Source: Mucilaginibacter tolerans
GTDB taxonomy: Bacteria > Bacteroidota > Bacteroidia > Sphingobacteriales > Sphingobacteriaceae
DNA length: 64,000 nucleotides
NCBI RefSeq assembly: GCF_030519375.1
Contig: NZ_JAUMKB010000001.1
Location: 62,001-126,000, forward strand
Direction: 5' to 3'
Each line of letters begins with the position of its first letter. Position 1 is the first letter of the stretch. The notes beneath the pieces were generated by a model. It was not told where the DNA came from. It ran no database searches and was given only the letters and a program-made list of their open reading frames with translations. Positions 63,415 to 64,000 of this stretch are shown here, piece by piece. The translations under genes were made by a program, and so were the position numbers.

Positions 63415-64000
63415 ATGGATCCATGGAATACATTAGATGCATTGATTGGAACAAGTGCATTTATAGAAGACATTTTTCAGGAACTACCAATAGGCATCGC
63501 GGTCAGTAAAATAGACGACGACCGTTACGTTTATACCAACGCCCGTTTCAGCGAGGTACTTGGCTGGCCGGAATGTGAACTCACCGATAAGCAGACACTT
63601 CTTCTCAAAGTTTTCCCCGACGACGAATACCGCCAAGCCATTGTGGCCAAAATGCAGGGAGATATAAAAACCGGCAACCAATCGCGCATGGTATGGGAGG
63701 CCGTCGAAATTGTGACCAGCACAGGCGAAAAGCGATTTATAAATATCAAAAGCATCCCGGTAAAGAGTAAAGATTATACGATCTCGACCGTTAGGGATGT
63801 GACTGAGGAAGTGCTGAAAACAAGGGCGCTTGAAGCCGCACGGAACGATCTGAAGCGGATAATGGATTCGTCGATCGATATGATCTTTGCCATTGATACA
63901 AATGACATCATTTTAAGCGTTAACGCAGCTTCAGAAAGTATCCTGGGCTACAAACCTGAAGAAATGGTTGGCAGACCTATTTTCGATTTCATTTATCCTC
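63415..64000 (+). CDS. PAS-domain sensor protein, truncated by the window end
   Basis: An open frame from ATG at 63415 to the end of the window (195 codons). The first PAS domain (about residues 20-135, FQELPIGIAVSKID, WPECELTDKQT, SKDYTISTVRDVTEE) is followed by a second PAS beginning IMDSSIDMIFAIDTNDIILS. Likely a PAS/PAC histidine kinase or diguanylate cyclase; the output domain lies beyond the window. Confidence 0.8.
   Translation, partial: MDPWNTLDALIGTSAFIEDIFQELPIGIAVSKIDDDRYVYTNARFSEVLGWPECELTDKQTLLLKVFPDDEYRQAIVAKMQGDIKTGNQSRMVWEAVEIVTSTGEKRFINIKSIPVKSKDYTISTVRDVTEEVLKTRALEAARNDLKRIMDSSIDMIFAIDTNDIILSVNAASESILGYKPEEMVGRPIFDFIYP

Overview
The window looks like a chromosomal stretch of a Bacteroidota bacterium, most probably Sphingobacteriaceae and Mucilaginibacter-like (inference; no rRNA is present to confirm it). 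The signs are a type IX secretion (T9SS) type B substrate paired with a PorP/SprF protein, many small PorT-like beta-barrels, a CHASE3/PAS hybrid-free kinase style, TAnnTTTG-type -7 promoter elements, and intergenic regions filled with short dispersed repeats. No tRNA, rRNA, CRISPR array or intact mobile element was found.

Layout. 0-13.6 kb: DUF2158-like protein, divergent peptide deformylase, lone receiver, GYD protein, beta-barrel, DUF998 protein, three paralogous small CPxH...CC proteins (3.4-4.5 kb), secreted and membrane proteins, an MFS transporter, then a run with two bacterial-PH-like proteins and an overlapping CPBP protease. 13.8-24 kb: hydrolase, GH79-like lipoprotein, an autoregulated-looking ArsR/SRPBCC/RibD-like operon, CDF transporter, SDR, Cys-rich four-helix copper protein, and a histidine kinase with NarL-type and stand-alone receivers. 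24.3-29.3 kb: T9SS substrate plus PorP/SprF, an NTF2-like protein, and a decayed DUF4143 ATPase remnant. 29.4-34.7 kb: the most interesting locus, on the minus strand: BlaI-type repressor, M56 (BlaR1-like) sensor protease with a long heptad-repeat tail, and two exported heptad-repeat paralogues. 34.9-47.1 kb: TlpA-like thioredoxin, S41 peptidase, hydrolase, MHS-type MFS transporter, S9 peptidase, two sensor kinases. 47.3-54.1 kb: small membrane and secreted proteins, an S24 phage-repressor-like regulator and gene remnants. 54.4-64 kb: DUF2235 protein, lipoprotein, two tandem beta-barrels, BamA/TamA-like barrel, hexapeptide acetyltransferase, S41 peptidase and a PAS sensor gene that runs off the end.

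The best candidate for an undescribed system is the BlaI/M56/heptad locus. The sensor tail after the last membrane segment contains two consecutive heptad dialects, one with Asp and one with Asn at the same heptad position, and each dialect is the one used by one of the two exported neighbours. This suggests signalling through periplasmic coiled-coil pairing (inference). Intergenic DNA also carries at least three hairpin or inverted-repeat families: a four-copy element of about 140 bp, a two-copy 81-bp element and a three-copy 34-bp hairpin. Heptanucleotide arrays (GACTAAT/GACTATT) occur as well.
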